A stretch of 64,000 nucleotides of DNA from Candidatus Methylophosphatis roskildensis (lineage in GTDB: Bacteria > Pseudomonadota > Gammaproteobacteria > Burkholderiales > Rhodocyclaceae): contig JADJEV010000001.1 in NCBI GenBank assembly GCA_016708905.1, positions 620,001-684,000 of the forward strand, read 5' to 3'. Shown piece by piece: positions 53,993 to 63,654 of the stretch (position 1 is the stretch's first letter; every line of letters begins with the position of its first letter). Both the position numbers and the translations under genes were made by a program. Under the pieces are notes generated by a model. The model was given only the letters and a program-made list of their open reading frames with translations, was not told the origin of the DNA and did no database searches.

Positions 53993-54242
53993 GAACTTCC
54001 TCCGAGCGGGGCCCGGCTCGCGAACATCATCCCTTCGTCTTATGCCCCCTCGGCACCCCGACAACCCGGCGTAGATCGAGCACTGGCGCGGCTTTCCGGC
54101 AGGTTCCCAGGAAGTTTCGCGGAACCGGATCAGCCGAAAAGCCGATTTCGCGGCGCGCCGCGGCCGACGATACTTGAGTCATGCAATCGACACCGCCGGA
54201 TTCGGGAATCCGGGAACGGGTTGCCCGAAACAGGAGAACATC

Positions 54243-54509
54243 ATGGCGACAACACGCAAGGCACGCGACGAACACGACCCGTACTACGACCCTGCGGAAC
54301 CCGAGGCTGGCGTACTGCCATCACTGGCCGAGGCGGTCATCATCGCGGTTGCCGCCGTGATCGCGCTGTTCGCGCTGTACGAAATCCATGAATCGCTCGA
54401 CCAGGTCGGCCAGTCGATCACCGTCTCCGCCAGCACTCGCGGCGTCGACGCGCAGGTGATGCAGATGGCGTCAGCAGCGCATCTGGACGCGCCGACTGCC
54501 ACCCGGTAG
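54243..54509 (+). CDS. Small single-pass membrane protein
   Basis: 88 residues: an acidic N-terminus (ARDEHDPYYDPAEPEAG), one membrane helix (AEAVIIAVAAVIALFALYEI) and a short polar tail. ATG 54243 has AGGAGA just upstream, better than the earlier ATG at 54174. Not recognised; a terminator follows at 54559. Confidence 0.6.
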   Translation: MATTRKARDEHDPYYDPAEPEAGVLPSLAEAVIIAVAAVIALFALYEIHESLDQVGQSITVSASTRGVDAQVMQMASAAHLDAPTATR

Positions 54510-54558
54510 CCGGACCCGGACGGCCAGGCCGTCCGAAACGCTGGCTCCTCCCCTTCAC

Positions 54559-54583
54559 ACGCGGCGCAAGCCGCGTTCTTTCT
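54559..54583 (+). terminator. Rho-independent terminator after the small membrane protein gene
   Basis: ACGCGGC, loop GCAA, GCCGCGT, then TCTTTCT. Another hairpin (GGACGGCC / GGCCGTCC) lies at 54519-54535. Confidence 0.7.
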
Positions 54584-54665
54584 CGCCCGGCCCGACAACG
54601 CGCCCACCCACGCACGGTGTAAGATGGCCCACTGAATCGTTTGCGACGCCGAGGAGATCTGAACA

Positions 54666-55148
54666 ATGTCCGACAATGGGAATCCGCAGGATCCGCTCGC
54701 TTTCATGAAGCAGATGTGGTCGAACATGGGTGTTACGGTGCCCGGCATGATGATACCGACGATGGATCCCAATGAGCTCGAAAAGCGCATCAAGGATCTG
54801 CGGGCGGTCGAGGGCTGGTTGCGCATGAATCTCAACATGTTGTCGGCCAGCATCAACACGCTGGAAGTCCAGCGCGCCACGCTGGCCACCTTGCAGTCAT
54901 TCGCCCAGGCGGCAAAAGCGGGCAGTAAAACGGGCGGCACGGCGAGCGCGGTTGCGAGCAAGGCGGCCGGCAAGGCGGCAGGCAAATCGGCGAGCGAAAC
55001 GACGGACAAAGCGCCGAGCGAGACGGCCGAGCCCAATGCCAATCCGTTCGTCACGCCGTCGATGTGGCCGTGGAATCTCATGCAGCAGGTCGCGGCGGAG
55101 CCCGCTGCGCCGGAGCCGCCGCCGCGCAAGCCGGAAGGCGGCGAGTAA
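54666..55148 (+). CDS. phaM: PhaM-family polyhydroxyalkanoate granule protein
   Basis: 160 residues. The N-terminal part matches PhaM: DPLAFMKQMWSNMGVTVPGM, PTMDPNELEKRIKDLRAVEGWLRMNLNML. The C-terminal part is Lys/Ala-rich (KAAGKAAGKSASETTDK), the histone-like region that in PhaM binds DNA, and ends with a WPWNLMQQ segment. PhaM activates PHA synthase and tethers granules to the nucleoid. No phaC is in the window. It is closely followed by the FIST protein gene (6-base gap). Confidence 0.85.
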   Translation: MSDNGNPQDPLAFMKQMWSNMGVTVPGMMIPTMDPNELEKRIKDLRAVEGWLRMNLNMLSASINTLEVQRATLATLQSFAQAAKAGSKTGGTASAVASKAAGKAAGKSASETTDKAPSETAEPNANPFVTPSMWPWNLMQQVAAEPAAPEPPPRKPEGGE

Positions 55149-55154
55149 CTGCAA

Positions 55155-56252
55155 ATGTCCGCCGCCGGGTTCGCCGGCGCCTGCGCCTTCGCCCCGGTGT
55201 GGGAGCGCGCGCTCGGTGACTGCATGGATCGCCTGGCCGTTCCGGCCGGGGCGAATCTCGGCTTCCTGTATTTCTCCGATCGCTACACCGACGACGCCGA
55301 AAACCTGTTCGCCGCCGTGCGCGAGGAAACCGCTGTCGAGCACTGGGTCGGCTCGGTCGGCATCGGGGTGATCGGCGCCGACCAGGCGCACCTCGGCCGG
55401 GCCGGCATGTCGATGCTGGTCGGCTGCTTCCCCGCCGGCAGTTTCCGGGTGTTTTCCGGCCGCGCCCCGCTGCGCGCCGACAAGGATGGCGAGGAACCGT
55501 ACTTCGCCGTCGTGCATGGCGACCCGCGAACCGAAGACATGTCCGGACTGGTCGCCGACATGTCGTCCAAGGTCAGCAGCGGGTTCATTACCGGTGGAAT
55601 ATCGTCGGCGCGCAGGGCGACGGTGCAGATTGCCGACGGCCTGCTCAGCGGCGGTATCTCGGGCGTGGCCTTCAACGAGTCGGTCAGCATCGCCACCCGG
55701 CTCACCCAGAGCTGCGAGCCGTTCGCCGACCGCTTCGAGATCTCCGAAGCCGAAGGCAACATCATCGGCCGTCTCGACGGGCGCCTGGCGCTCGACTGCT
55801 ATCGCGAAACCGCCGCCCGCTGCGGCGTGCACGACCTGCGCCAGGCGGCCTCGGTGGTGCTGGTGGGCCTGCCGACCCGCGGTCACGACAGCGACGACTA
55901 CATCGTGCGCAGCGTCGTCGGCATCGATCCGCGCAACGGCCTCCTGGCGATCAACGAGCCGGTGCAGACCGGCCAGGGCCTGATCTTCGTCCACCGCACC
56001 ACGGTTGCCGCGCAGCGCGACATGCAGCGCATGCTGGCGGAGTTGGCCGACGACCTGCCGGCCCCACCCAGGGCCGGGCTCTACTTCTCCTGCACCGGGC
56101 GCGGCGGCGCGATGTTCGGCGAGGACTCCACCGAAATCGAGATGATTCGCGCCAAGCTGGGCGACATTCCTCTTGCCGGTTTTTTTGCCAATGGCGAGAT
56201 CTCGCACGACCGGCTGTACGGCTACACCGGCGTCCTCACGCTCTTTCTATAG
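55155..56252 (+). CDS. FIST-domain signal transduction protein
   Basis: 365 residues with FIST N and FIST C domains (GFLYFSDRYTDDAENLFAAV, GSVGIGVIG, then GLYFSCTGRGGAMFGEDSTE and GFFANGEISHDRLYGYTGVLTLF). FIST domains are thought to sense small ligands such as amino acids. No output domain is fused. The start lies six bases after phaM. The stop overlaps the tail of the AEC transporter gene by 6 bases. Confidence 0.88.
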   Translation: MSAAGFAGACAFAPVWERALGDCMDRLAVPAGANLGFLYFSDRYTDDAENLFAAVREETAVEHWVGSVGIGVIGADQAHLGRAGMSMLVGCFPAGSFRVFSGRAPLRADKDGEEPYFAVVHGDPRTEDMSGLVADMSSKVSSGFITGGISSARRATVQIADGLLSGGISGVAFNESVSIATRLTQSCEPFADRFEISEAEGNIIGRLDGRLALDCYRETAARCGVHDLRQAASVVLVGLPTRGHDSDDYIVRSVVGIDPRNGLLAINEPVQTGQGLIFVHRTTVAAQRDMQRMLAELADDLPAPPRAGLYFSCTGRGGAMFGEDSTEIEMIRAKLGDIPLAGFFANGEISHDRLYGYTGVLTLFL

Positions 56253-57137
56253 CAGCGTCAGCCAGACCGGCAACGTCAGCATGGCCGTCATCGTGCTGAC
56301 CGTTACCAGCCAGGCCACACCGGGGCCGTCGCCGCCCATGCGCACCGCGAGTATGTAGGCCGAGGTCGCCGTCGGCAGGGCGGCAAACAGCACCGCGCTC
56401 TGGTAGTAGACGCCGCCCAGGCCGAGCGCCCGGCCGAGCCACCAGGCGAGCGACGGCAGCGCCAGAAGCTTGACCGCCGTGAAGTAGATCGCCGCCCCTT
56501 GGGCGCCGCCCTTGCCGCGCAACTTGAGCGCGGCGCCCACCGACAGCAGGCCGAGCGCGATCGACGCCTCGCCGAGGCGCGAGAGCAACTGCATCGGCAT
56601 CGCCGGTAAGGTGAAACCCGCCGCGTTGAAGGTTAGCCCCGACAGCGTGGCGAAGATCAGCGGATTGCGCGCCAGTTCCCGCAGCAGTCCAGTCTCGCCA
56701 TGGCGCGCCAGCATGCCGACCGCCAGCAGGTTGGCCACCGGCACCATCGTGCCGACCAGGATGCCCATCGCCGCCAGGCCCTCGGCGCCATTGAGCTTGG
56801 CGGCGACCGCCAACCCGATGTAGGAGTTGTAGCGGAAGGCGCACTGAAACTGCGAGGCGAATGCCAGCGGCGCCTGGCGGAACAAGGGCCGCGCGGCGAG
56901 CCCGAACAGCGCACCGGTCAGCAGCACCGCGAGTCCGGTGGCGACCAGCGGTGCCGCGGCAGCGAAGTCGATGCGGGTGCGCGCCAGCGTGCCGAACAAC
57001 AGGGCCGGGAACAGGACGACGTAGATCAGCTTCTCCAGATCGCGCCAGAAATGATCGCCCAGACCAAGCCAGCGGCGCAGCAGCGAACCGAGCAGGATCA
57101 GCGAGAAGTCGGGGAGCAAGAGCAGAGCGGCCGTCAC
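56247..57137 (-). CDS. AEC-family transporter
   Basis: 296 residues with about ten membrane segments and the two-half auxin-efflux-carrier pattern (FSLILLGSLLRRWLGLGD at the start, FRYNSYIGLAVAAKLNG, LARNPLIFATLSGLTFNAAG). Family members move auxin, malate or other organic acids; the substrate cannot be told. Tail-to-tail with the FIST gene. Confidence 0.9.
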   Translation of the reverse strand: MTAALLLLPDFSLILLGSLLRRWLGLGDHFWRDLEKLIYVVLFPALLFGTLARTRIDFAAAAPLVATGLAVLLTGALFGLAARPLFRQAPLAFASQFQCAFRYNSYIGLAVAAKLNGAEGLAAMGILVGTMVPVANLLAVGMLARHGETGLLRELARNPLIFATLSGLTFNAAGFTLPAMPMQLLSRLGEASIALGLLSVGAALKLRGKGGAQGAAIYFTAVKLLALPSLAWWLGRALGLGGVYYQSAVLFAALPTATSAYILAVRMGGDGPGVAWLVTVSTMTAMLTLPVWLTLL

Positions 57138-57193
57138 GGCGACAGTGTAGCAGCCGGCTTACGTGCGAAACTGCAAAATCGTCGTGCCTGGGG

Positions 57194-57290
57194 GCCGCAT
57201 GGACAGGCGGCCTACAGCATGGGATGCCCGGAGCCCGCTCTGACTGGACGTCCCAGGCCGTGCTATCCAGAGATGCCCTGTCCATGCGGC
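57194..57290. repeat. 13-bp inverted repeat in the AEC-recQ gap
   Basis: GCCGCATGGACAG at 57194-57206 and its perfect complement at 57278-57290, 71 bases apart. It lies downstream of recQ and upstream of the AEC gene. It may be a small mobile relic or a transcript-end structure. Confidence 0.5.
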
Positions 57291-57331
57291 TTCCAGCCAT
57301 GTGCCATGGCGGGAATTGCCGATGCGCCGGC

Positions 57332-59140
57332 TCAGCCGCGCTCGAGCACCAGTGCGACGATCGACGCGCCGTAGCGTTCGAGCTTGCGCTCGCCGATGCC
57401 GCCGATACCGGCCAGCGTGTCGAGATCGGCCGGCCGGCGCCGCGCGATTTCGGCCAACGTGCTGTCATGGAGGATCACATAGGCCGGCACTGCCTGCTCG
57501 CGCGCCTGCGTCAGGCGCCAAGCCTTGAGCCGCGCCAGCAGATCGGCGTCCGGCGCCGGCAGATCGCCGCCTGCCGGGCTGCTGCGCCGGGTCGCCGCGC
57601 GCTTGCGTTCGACCGCGCGACGCATCGCGACCGGCTGTTCGCCCTTGAGCACCGCGCGGCTCGCCTCAGTCAGCCGCAGTGCGCCGTGCGCCTCGTGATC
57701 GACGCGCGCTAGGCCCATCGCCACCAACTGGCGGAACACGCCGCGCCAGGCGTTCTCGTCAAGATCGGCGCCGATGCCGAAAACACTCAGCTTGTGATGA
57801 TCCCAGCGCAGCACACGTTCGTTGTCCCGCCCGCGCAGCACGTCGATCAGGTGCACGGCGCCGAAGCGCTGGCCACTGCGGTAGATCGCCGACAGCGCCT
57901 TGCGCGCTGCCTCGGTCGCGTCCCAGGTCTGCGGCGGGTCGAGGCAGTTGTCGCAATTGCCGCAGGGCGCGCTGGCTTCGCCGAAATAGTCGAGCAGGCG
58001 CACCCGGCGGCAACCTGCGGATTCGCACAGGCCGAGCAGCGCGTCGAGCTTGGCGCTGGACACGCGCTTGAACTCGTCGCTGGCCTCCGACTGCTCGATT
58101 AGCCGGCGCTGCTGCACCACGTCGGCTAGACCATAGGCCATCCAGGCGTCGGCCGGTTCGCCATCGCGCCCGGCGCGGCCGGTCTCCTGGTAGTAGCCCT
58201 CGATGCTCTTGGGCAGGTCGAGGTGGGCGACGAAGCGTACATCCGGTTTGTCGATGCCCATGCCAAACGCAATCGTCGCGACGATCACGATGCCCTCCTC
58301 GCGCTGGAAGCGCGCCTGGTGTTCGGCGCGCGAGCGCGCATCCATGCCGGCGTGATAAGGCAGAGCGGCGAAGCCTTGGCCCGAGAGCCAGGCCGCGGTT
58401 TCGTCGACCTTGCGCCGCGACAGGCAATACACGATGCCGGCATCATCGGCATGTTCGTCGCGGATGAAGCGCAGCAACTGGGCGCGTGCCTCCTGCTTGT
58501 CGACGATCGCATAACGGATGTTCGGCCGGTCGAAACTCGAGACGAACACCCGCGCCTCGTCGAGCCCGAGGCGGCGCCTGATCTCGCTGCGCGTCTGCGG
58601 GTCGGCGGTGGCAGTCAGCGCGATGCGCGGCACCGCCGGAAAACGCTCGTGCAGGATCGAGAGCTGCAAGTACTCGGGCCGGAAGTCGTGGCCCCACTGC
58701 GACACGCAATGCGCCTCGTCGATCGCGAACAGCGCGATCTTCGAGCGCGAGAGAAGATCGAGACAGCGCGGCGTGGTCAGGCGTTCGGGTGCGACGTAGA
58801 GCAGGTCGAGGCTGCCGCTCTCCAGCGCGCGTTCGGTGTCGCGCGCTGTCGCGGCATCGAGCGTAGAGTTGAGAAACGCCGCCCCCACACCAAGCTGCGC
58901 CAGTGCGCCAACCTGGTCCTGCATCAGCGCGATCAGTGGCGAGACGACGATGGCGGTGCCCTCGCGCAGCAGCGCCGGCACCTGGTAGCACAGCGACTTT
59001 CCGCCGCCGGTCGGCATCAACACCAGCGCGTCGCCGCCACCCGCGACATGGGCGACGATTTCGCCCTGCGCACCGCGAAACGCCTTGTGGCCGAAGGTGG
59101 CGCGCAAGATCTCGAGCGCGCGTTCGGTGCCGTGGAGCAT
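57332..59140 (-). CDS. recQ: ATP-dependent DNA helicase RecQ
   Basis: 602 residues from ATG 59140 (MLHGTERALEILRATFGHKAFR); an ATG at 59188 adds 16 residues. Helicase motifs: PTGGGKSLCYQVP (I), AIDEAHCVSQWGHDFRPEY (II plus the aromatic-rich loop), ALTATADPQTR (III), YHAGMDARSRAEHQ (IV/V), QETGRAGRDG (VI). A zinc-binding CGNCDNC region, RQC domain and C-terminal HRDC (SPAGGDLPAPDADLLARLKAWR onward) complete the full-length form. Acts in recombination and fork repair. Confidence 0.97.
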   Translation of the reverse strand: MLHGTERALEILRATFGHKAFRGAQGEIVAHVAGGGDALVLMPTGGGKSLCYQVPALLREGTAIVVSPLIALMQDQVGALAQLGVGAAFLNSTLDAATARDTERALESGSLDLLYVAPERLTTPRCLDLLSRSKIALFAIDEAHCVSQWGHDFRPEYLQLSILHERFPAVPRIALTATADPQTRSEIRRRLGLDEARVFVSSFDRPNIRYAIVDKQEARAQLLRFIRDEHADDAGIVYCLSRRKVDETAAWLSGQGFAALPYHAGMDARSRAEHQARFQREEGIVIVATIAFGMGIDKPDVRFVAHLDLPKSIEGYYQETGRAGRDGEPADAWMAYGLADVVQQRRLIEQSEASDEFKRVSSAKLDALLGLCESAGCRRVRLLDYFGEASAPCGNCDNCLDPPQTWDATEAARKALSAIYRSGQRFGAVHLIDVLRGRDNERVLRWDHHKLSVFGIGADLDENAWRGVFRQLVAMGLARVDHEAHGALRLTEASRAVLKGEQPVAMRRAVERKRAATRRSSPAGGDLPAPDADLLARLKAWRLTQAREQAVPAYVILHDSTLAEIARRRPADLDTLAGIGGIGERKLERYGASIVALVLERG

Positions 59141-59246
59141 CGCAACGACGCCGGCCGATCCCTCCATGGCGAAAGGCGCTTCGCTCATCGGGCAGCGACC
59201 AGCCCGCCGGGCACGGCGGGCGGCGGGTGGATGGGGCGATCGTCGC

Positions 59247-61589
59247 TCAACGTCCGAACAGCCCCTTGAGCTTGTCCTGCACCTGCGATCGCACCTTGTC
59301 CTGCGCCTTCTGCTGCAACTCTTTCGCGGCCTCGTCGAGCCTGGCCTTGGCGAGGCCGGTCGCGATCGCCGCGAAATCGACCTGATAGGCGGGCGCGTCG
59401 AGCGGCCCCGACAGGCGCACCGGCACGGTCACGCCTCTGAGGTTGGCGAGTTCCTTGCCCTGTTGGCCGGTCGCGGTGTTGACCACGGTGGCCTTGAGCA
59501 GGTAATCGATGCTGTTGCCGGCGATGTCGATATCACCCGAACCGCCCAGCCGCAGCAGCGGCGATTTCGCCGACAGATCCTCGTTATGCGCCACACCGTT
59601 GGCGATGCGAAACGATGCGCTTATTTCGGTGAAGTCGGTCTTCTCGGTGCTGATCGCCTTGCGCGCGGCACCCTCGCTCGCGCCGGTGATGGCCTTGTAT
59701 TCGCGCAGCGTCTTGCCGATGTTGATGCCCTTGACGGCGCCGTCGCGCAGGGCGACCCGCGCGCTGCCACCCAGCGCGCGTTTCATCGCGGCCACGCTGG
59801 CGCCGCCGGTGGCGATGTCGAGCGTCAGGTTGCCTCGACCCTCGAGCAGATCCTTGTCGGCCAGATCGCGCAGCAGCGGATTGATGTTGACATTGGTCAG
59901 CGTCTCCCGGGCGACGATGCGGTTGCCATTGGCATCGGCGCTGAAGCTGCCGGCCAGTGTGCCCTCGTAGAGACTTGCCGAGTGGGGCGCGACATCGAGT
60001 TTGCCGTCGGCCGCCTTGATCTCGAGCTTGAGGTTCGAGACCTTGACCCCGGATGCCTGCAGCGCGCCGATGCGCACCACGCCGGTGGCATTGAGCCCCT
60101 TGAGCGCCGACAGATCGATCCGCTTGTCGGCCTGCCCGGCGGCCTTCTTCGCGTCGGTTGCGTCGGGCGGAAAGTACTTGTCCATGTTGATGCGGTCGAC
60201 GTCGAGCTCGAAACCCAGCGCGAGCGGACTGAACTTGCCGATGTTGAATTTGCTGCGCAACGCGCTTTCGTCGAATTTCGTTGCCAACTGGCCGCTCGCC
60301 GTCTGCTTGCCGAAGTCGGCGTGCAACTCGCCGTCGAGCGGCAGGCGCAGGCTCTTTACCGGTATCTGCAGGCTGGCGACGGTCAGCTCGCCGCCCAGCT
60401 TGGCCAGGTCGATGCGCATTGCCTGCAGGTTGGCTGTGAGCGGCGACTGCACGCGCCCCTTGACCGAATTGGCACCGGCCCTGGCGTCGATGTCGAGCGC
60501 GAATCCCGGCATCTCGAACAACATGGTTTGCAGGTTGGCACTGAACGGCGAGTCGACGCTGCCCTTGGCCGTAACGCTGCCGGCCTTGGCATCGAAGCTC
60601 AGTGCCAGCTTGCCGATCTGCAGAGCCTTGGCCGAAACCTGCAGGCCGGACGCATCGAGCTTCGCATCGACTAAACGCTGCTCGCCGGCGAGGCGGGCGA
60701 TGATATTGATCGTTTCGCCGCTGGCCTTGTCGGCGTCGGCCAGCAGCTTAGGCGCCTCGAGCCGGACTTCCACGGTGTCCGCGTCGAGCTTGCCGGTTGC
60801 CGCGAGCTTGAGCTTTTCGGCTTCGAGCAGAGCGGCGCCCGCATCGAACCCGAACTTGCCGGCGGTCAAACCGAGATCGAGTTCGCTCAGCGCCGCCACC
60901 TTGCCCTTCAGGCGGATGTCGGTCGCGCCCAGCGAGAAGCGCTTGTTGTCGAGATCGATGTCATAGTCGCCGGCGAGTGCCAGGTCGGCTGCAATCGCGG
61001 GCTTGTCGACGGCGAGCTTGCCATCGAGCTGCATGCGGCCGCGCGCGACGTTGCCGATCTTGCCGGTGGTCAGATCGAGCGCCGAGAGCGTGACGGAACG
61101 CGCGCTCTGCTCGTCGCGGTAGGTCAGCTTGCCGTCCTTGAACCTGATCGACGCGACATCGAAGCGAACGCTCTGACTGTCCGGCGTGTCATCTGTCGAC
61201 AGCAGGTCGTCGATGTTGAGCTTGCCGTCCTTGCCGCGCACCAGGGTGGCGCCGACGCCGGCCAGTTCGAGCCGATCGATCACCACCTGCTTCGACAACA
61301 GCGGCAGCACCGCCAGCGAAACCCGCGCCGAATCGAGTGCCGCGAACTCGGCATCCGACGCGTGCTCGGAGAGCCGCGTGCGCCCGAGCCGCACACCGAT
61401 CGACGGCCAGAACGACAGTGCGACCTCACCATCGATGGTCAGCGTGCGTTGCTTCTTCTCCTTGACGATCTGGGTGAGTTCCGACTTCAGCTTGTCGGCA
61501 TCGAAGGTCGCGTAGATGAACAGGCCGCCGGCAATCAGCAGCGCTGCGACACCACCCAGCGCGAAGGCTATGTATTTGAGTATTTTCAT
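59247..61589 (-). CDS. AsmA-family outer-membrane assembly/lipid-transport-like protein
   Basis: About 780 residues. One N-terminal membrane helix (ILKYIAFALGGVAALLIAGGLFIY) anchors a large periplasmic part with the AsmA repeats (VALSFWPSIGVRLGRTRLSEH, VDKPAIAADLALAGDYDIDLDN) and a C-terminal AsmA domain (GSGDIDIAGNSIDYLLKATV). AsmA-like proteins bridge the periplasm and influence outer-membrane lipid balance. ATG 61589 was chosen since it begins directly at the membrane helix; an ATG at 61622 is possible. Confidence 0.88.
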   Translation of the reverse strand: MKILKYIAFALGGVAALLIAGGLFIYATFDADKLKSELTQIVKEKKQRTLTIDGEVALSFWPSIGVRLGRTRLSEHASDAEFAALDSARVSLAVLPLLSKQVVIDRLELAGVGATLVRGKDGKLNIDDLLSTDDTPDSQSVRFDVASIRFKDGKLTYRDEQSARSVTLSALDLTTGKIGNVARGRMQLDGKLAVDKPAIAADLALAGDYDIDLDNKRFSLGATDIRLKGKVAALSELDLGLTAGKFGFDAGAALLEAEKLKLAATGKLDADTVEVRLEAPKLLADADKASGETINIIARLAGEQRLVDAKLDASGLQVSAKALQIGKLALSFDAKAGSVTAKGSVDSPFSANLQTMLFEMPGFALDIDARAGANSVKGRVQSPLTANLQAMRIDLAKLGGELTVASLQIPVKSLRLPLDGELHADFGKQTASGQLATKFDESALRSKFNIGKFSPLALGFELDVDRINMDKYFPPDATDAKKAAGQADKRIDLSALKGLNATGVVRIGALQASGVKVSNLKLEIKAADGKLDVAPHSASLYEGTLAGSFSADANGNRIVARETLTNVNINPLLRDLADKDLLEGRGNLTLDIATGGASVAAMKRALGGSARVALRDGAVKGINIGKTLREYKAITGASEGAARKAISTEKTDFTEISASFRIANGVAHNEDLSAKSPLLRLGGSGDIDIAGNSIDYLLKATVVNTATGQQGKELANLRGVTVPVRLSGPLDAPAYQVDFAAIATGLAKARLDEAAKELQQKAQDKVRSQVQDKLKGLFGR

Positions 61590-61741
61590 CGCAGCCCAAG
61601 GTCCGACCTCCCGGAGATGCAATCATAGCGCAAGGCCCGGCAAACCAATCCGCTGACGCGCCGCGCGCTTCCCCGGCGCTGATCTGGGCCAGAATGGACG
61701 GCCGCAACGACGGCGTCGCCCCCGTCAAGGAGAACACCGAC

Positions 61742-62521
61742 ATGCCGAAATTCGCCGCCAACCTGACCATGCTCTACAACGAGGTCGATTTCCTCGAGCG
61801 CTTCGCCGCCGCGGCGAAAGACGGCTTCAAGGGTGTCGAATACCTGTTCCCCTACCCGTACTCGTCGGCGCAACTGGCCGAGCAGTTGCACCAACACAAG
61901 CTGACTCAGGTGCTGCACAACCTGCCGGCCGGCGACTGGGGCAAGAGCGAGCGCGGCATCGCGGTGCTGCCCGATCGCGTCGGCGAATTCCAGGACGGCG
62001 TCGGCCGGGCGATCGAGTACGCCACCGCGCTCGGCTGCAAGCAGGTGAACTGCCTGGCCGGCATCGCCCCGCAGGGTGTCGACCCCGGCAAGCTGCGCGA
62101 GCTGTTCGTCGCCAACCTGAAGTTCGCCGCGGCCAAACTGCAACAGGCCGGCATCCGGCTGCTGATCGAGCCGATCAACACCTTCGACATTCCCGGCTTC
62201 TACCTCAACCGCACCCAGCAGGCGCTCGATCTGATCGCCGAAGTCGGCTCGGACAACCTGTTCGTGCAGTACGACATCTACCACATGCAGCGCATGGAGG
62301 GCGAACTGGCCAACACCATCGCGCGCAACCTGGGGCGCATCGCCCACCTGCAGATCGCCGACAACCCGGGCCGCAACGAGCCGGGCACCGGCGAGATCAA
62401 CTATCCGTTCCTGTTCGGTTTCATCGATCGCGGCGGCTACGATGGATGGATAGGCGCCGAATACAAACCGGCCGGCGCGACCCGCGCCGGACTGGGCTGG
62501 CTCAAGCCCTACCTGAACTGA
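61742..62521 (+). CDS. hyi: Hydroxypyruvate isomerase
   Basis: 259 residues, the normal length. A TIM-barrel protein (MPKFAANLTMLYNEVDFLERF, LIEPINTFDIPGFYLN, QYDIYHMQRMEGEL, HLQIADNPGRNEPGTGEINY) that interconverts hydroxypyruvate and tartronate semialdehyde. AAGGAG precedes ATG 61742. Followed by glxR and a glycerate kinase, which together turn glyoxylate-derived tartronate semialdehyde into glycerate phosphate; the carboligase gcl is not in the window. Confidence 0.94.
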   Translation: MPKFAANLTMLYNEVDFLERFAAAAKDGFKGVEYLFPYPYSSAQLAEQLHQHKLTQVLHNLPAGDWGKSERGIAVLPDRVGEFQDGVGRAIEYATALGCKQVNCLAGIAPQGVDPGKLRELFVANLKFAAAKLQQAGIRLLIEPINTFDIPGFYLNRTQQALDLIAEVGSDNLFVQYDIYHMQRMEGELANTIARNLGRIAHLQIADNPGRNEPGTGEINYPFLFGFIDRGGYDGWIGAEYKPAGATRAGLGWLKPYLN

Positions 62522-62561
62522 GAACCCGCTCCCACCCCACCCAACGACCTGGAGAACGAAC

Positions 62562-63446
62562 ATGAAAATTGGATTTATCGGACTCGGCATCATGGGCAGC
62601 CCGATGGCCGGGCACCTGATCAAGGGCGGCCACGAGCTCTATCTGCACACCCGCGGCGAAGTGCCCAAGGTGCTGCTCGAAGCAGGCGGCAGAGCCTGCG
62701 CCAGCGGCAAGGAAGTCGCGGCCAATGCCGAAATCATCATCACAATGGTGCCCGACACGCCCGACGTCGAGGCCGCGCTGTTCGCGGCGGGCGGTGTGGC
62801 CGAGGGCCTGACCAAGGGCAAGACGGTGGTCGACATGAGTTCGATCGCACTGGTCGAAACCAAGGCGTTCGCCCGCCGCATTAACGAACTGGGCTGCGAC
62901 TACCTGGACGCGCCGGTCTCCGGCGGCGATGTCGGCGCCAAAAACGCCGCGCTGTCGATCATGGTCGGCGGCACCCAGGCGGCATTCGAGCGCGTCAAGC
63001 CGGTGTTCGCGCTGATGGGCAAGAACATCATCCTGGTCGGCGACAACGGCGCCGGCCAGACCTGCAAGGTCGCCAACCAGATCGTGGTGGCGCTGACCAT
63101 CGAGGCGGTGGCCGAAGGCCTGCTGTTCGCCTCGAAGGCCGGCGCCGACCCGGCCAAGGTGCGCGAAGCCCTGCTGGGCGGCCTGGCCACCTCGCGCATC
63201 CTCGACATCCTCGGCGAGCGCATGATCAAGCGCACTTTCGATCCGGGTTTTCGCATCGCGCTGCACCAGAAGGATCTCAACTTGGCGCTGTCCTCGGCGC
63301 GCAAACTGGGCGTGAGTCTGCCCAACACCGCGACCTGCCAGGAACTGTTCAACGCCTGTGTCGCGCACGGCGGCGCGGCCTGGGACCACTCGGGCATGGT
63401 GCGCGCGCTGGAGAAGCTGGCCAATCACGAGATCGGCGGCAAGTAG
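62562..63446 (+). CDS. glxR: 2-hydroxy-3-oxopropionate (tartronate semialdehyde) reductase
   Basis: 294 residues of the beta-hydroxyacid dehydrogenase family: cofactor fold MKIGFIGLGIMGSPMAGHLI, substrate loop LDAPVSGGDVGAKNAALSIMVGG, catalytic Lys in GQTCKVANQIVV, and HQKDLNLALSSARKLG. Reduces tartronate semialdehyde to D-glycerate. GGAGAACGAAC precedes the start. Between hyi and the kinase gene, as in glyoxylate operons. Confidence 0.95.
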   Translation: MKIGFIGLGIMGSPMAGHLIKGGHELYLHTRGEVPKVLLEAGGRACASGKEVAANAEIIITMVPDTPDVEAALFAAGGVAEGLTKGKTVVDMSSIALVETKAFARRINELGCDYLDAPVSGGDVGAKNAALSIMVGGTQAAFERVKPVFALMGKNIILVGDNGAGQTCKVANQIVVALTIEAVAEGLLFASKAGADPAKVREALLGGLATSRILDILGERMIKRTFDPGFRIALHQKDLNLALSSARKLGVSLPNTATCQELFNACVAHGGAAWDHSGMVRALEKLANHEIGGK

Positions 63447-63654
63447 GCCGCGCGATGTGAGTTGAGCAGTTCTCACCGATGACTGCAGATGCTGGCCTCT
63501 CTCGATGTGAACAAAACCTCAGATCAAGGATCCATGCGGCCTCTGCACAATTTGCAACGATGAAAATCATTCAAGCGATACACGGGAACCCTGCCGGCGC
63601 AGCCGCCCGGCCCGCCCGCGCCATGCCGCCAAAGCGGCAGTGGAGAGCAATGCC

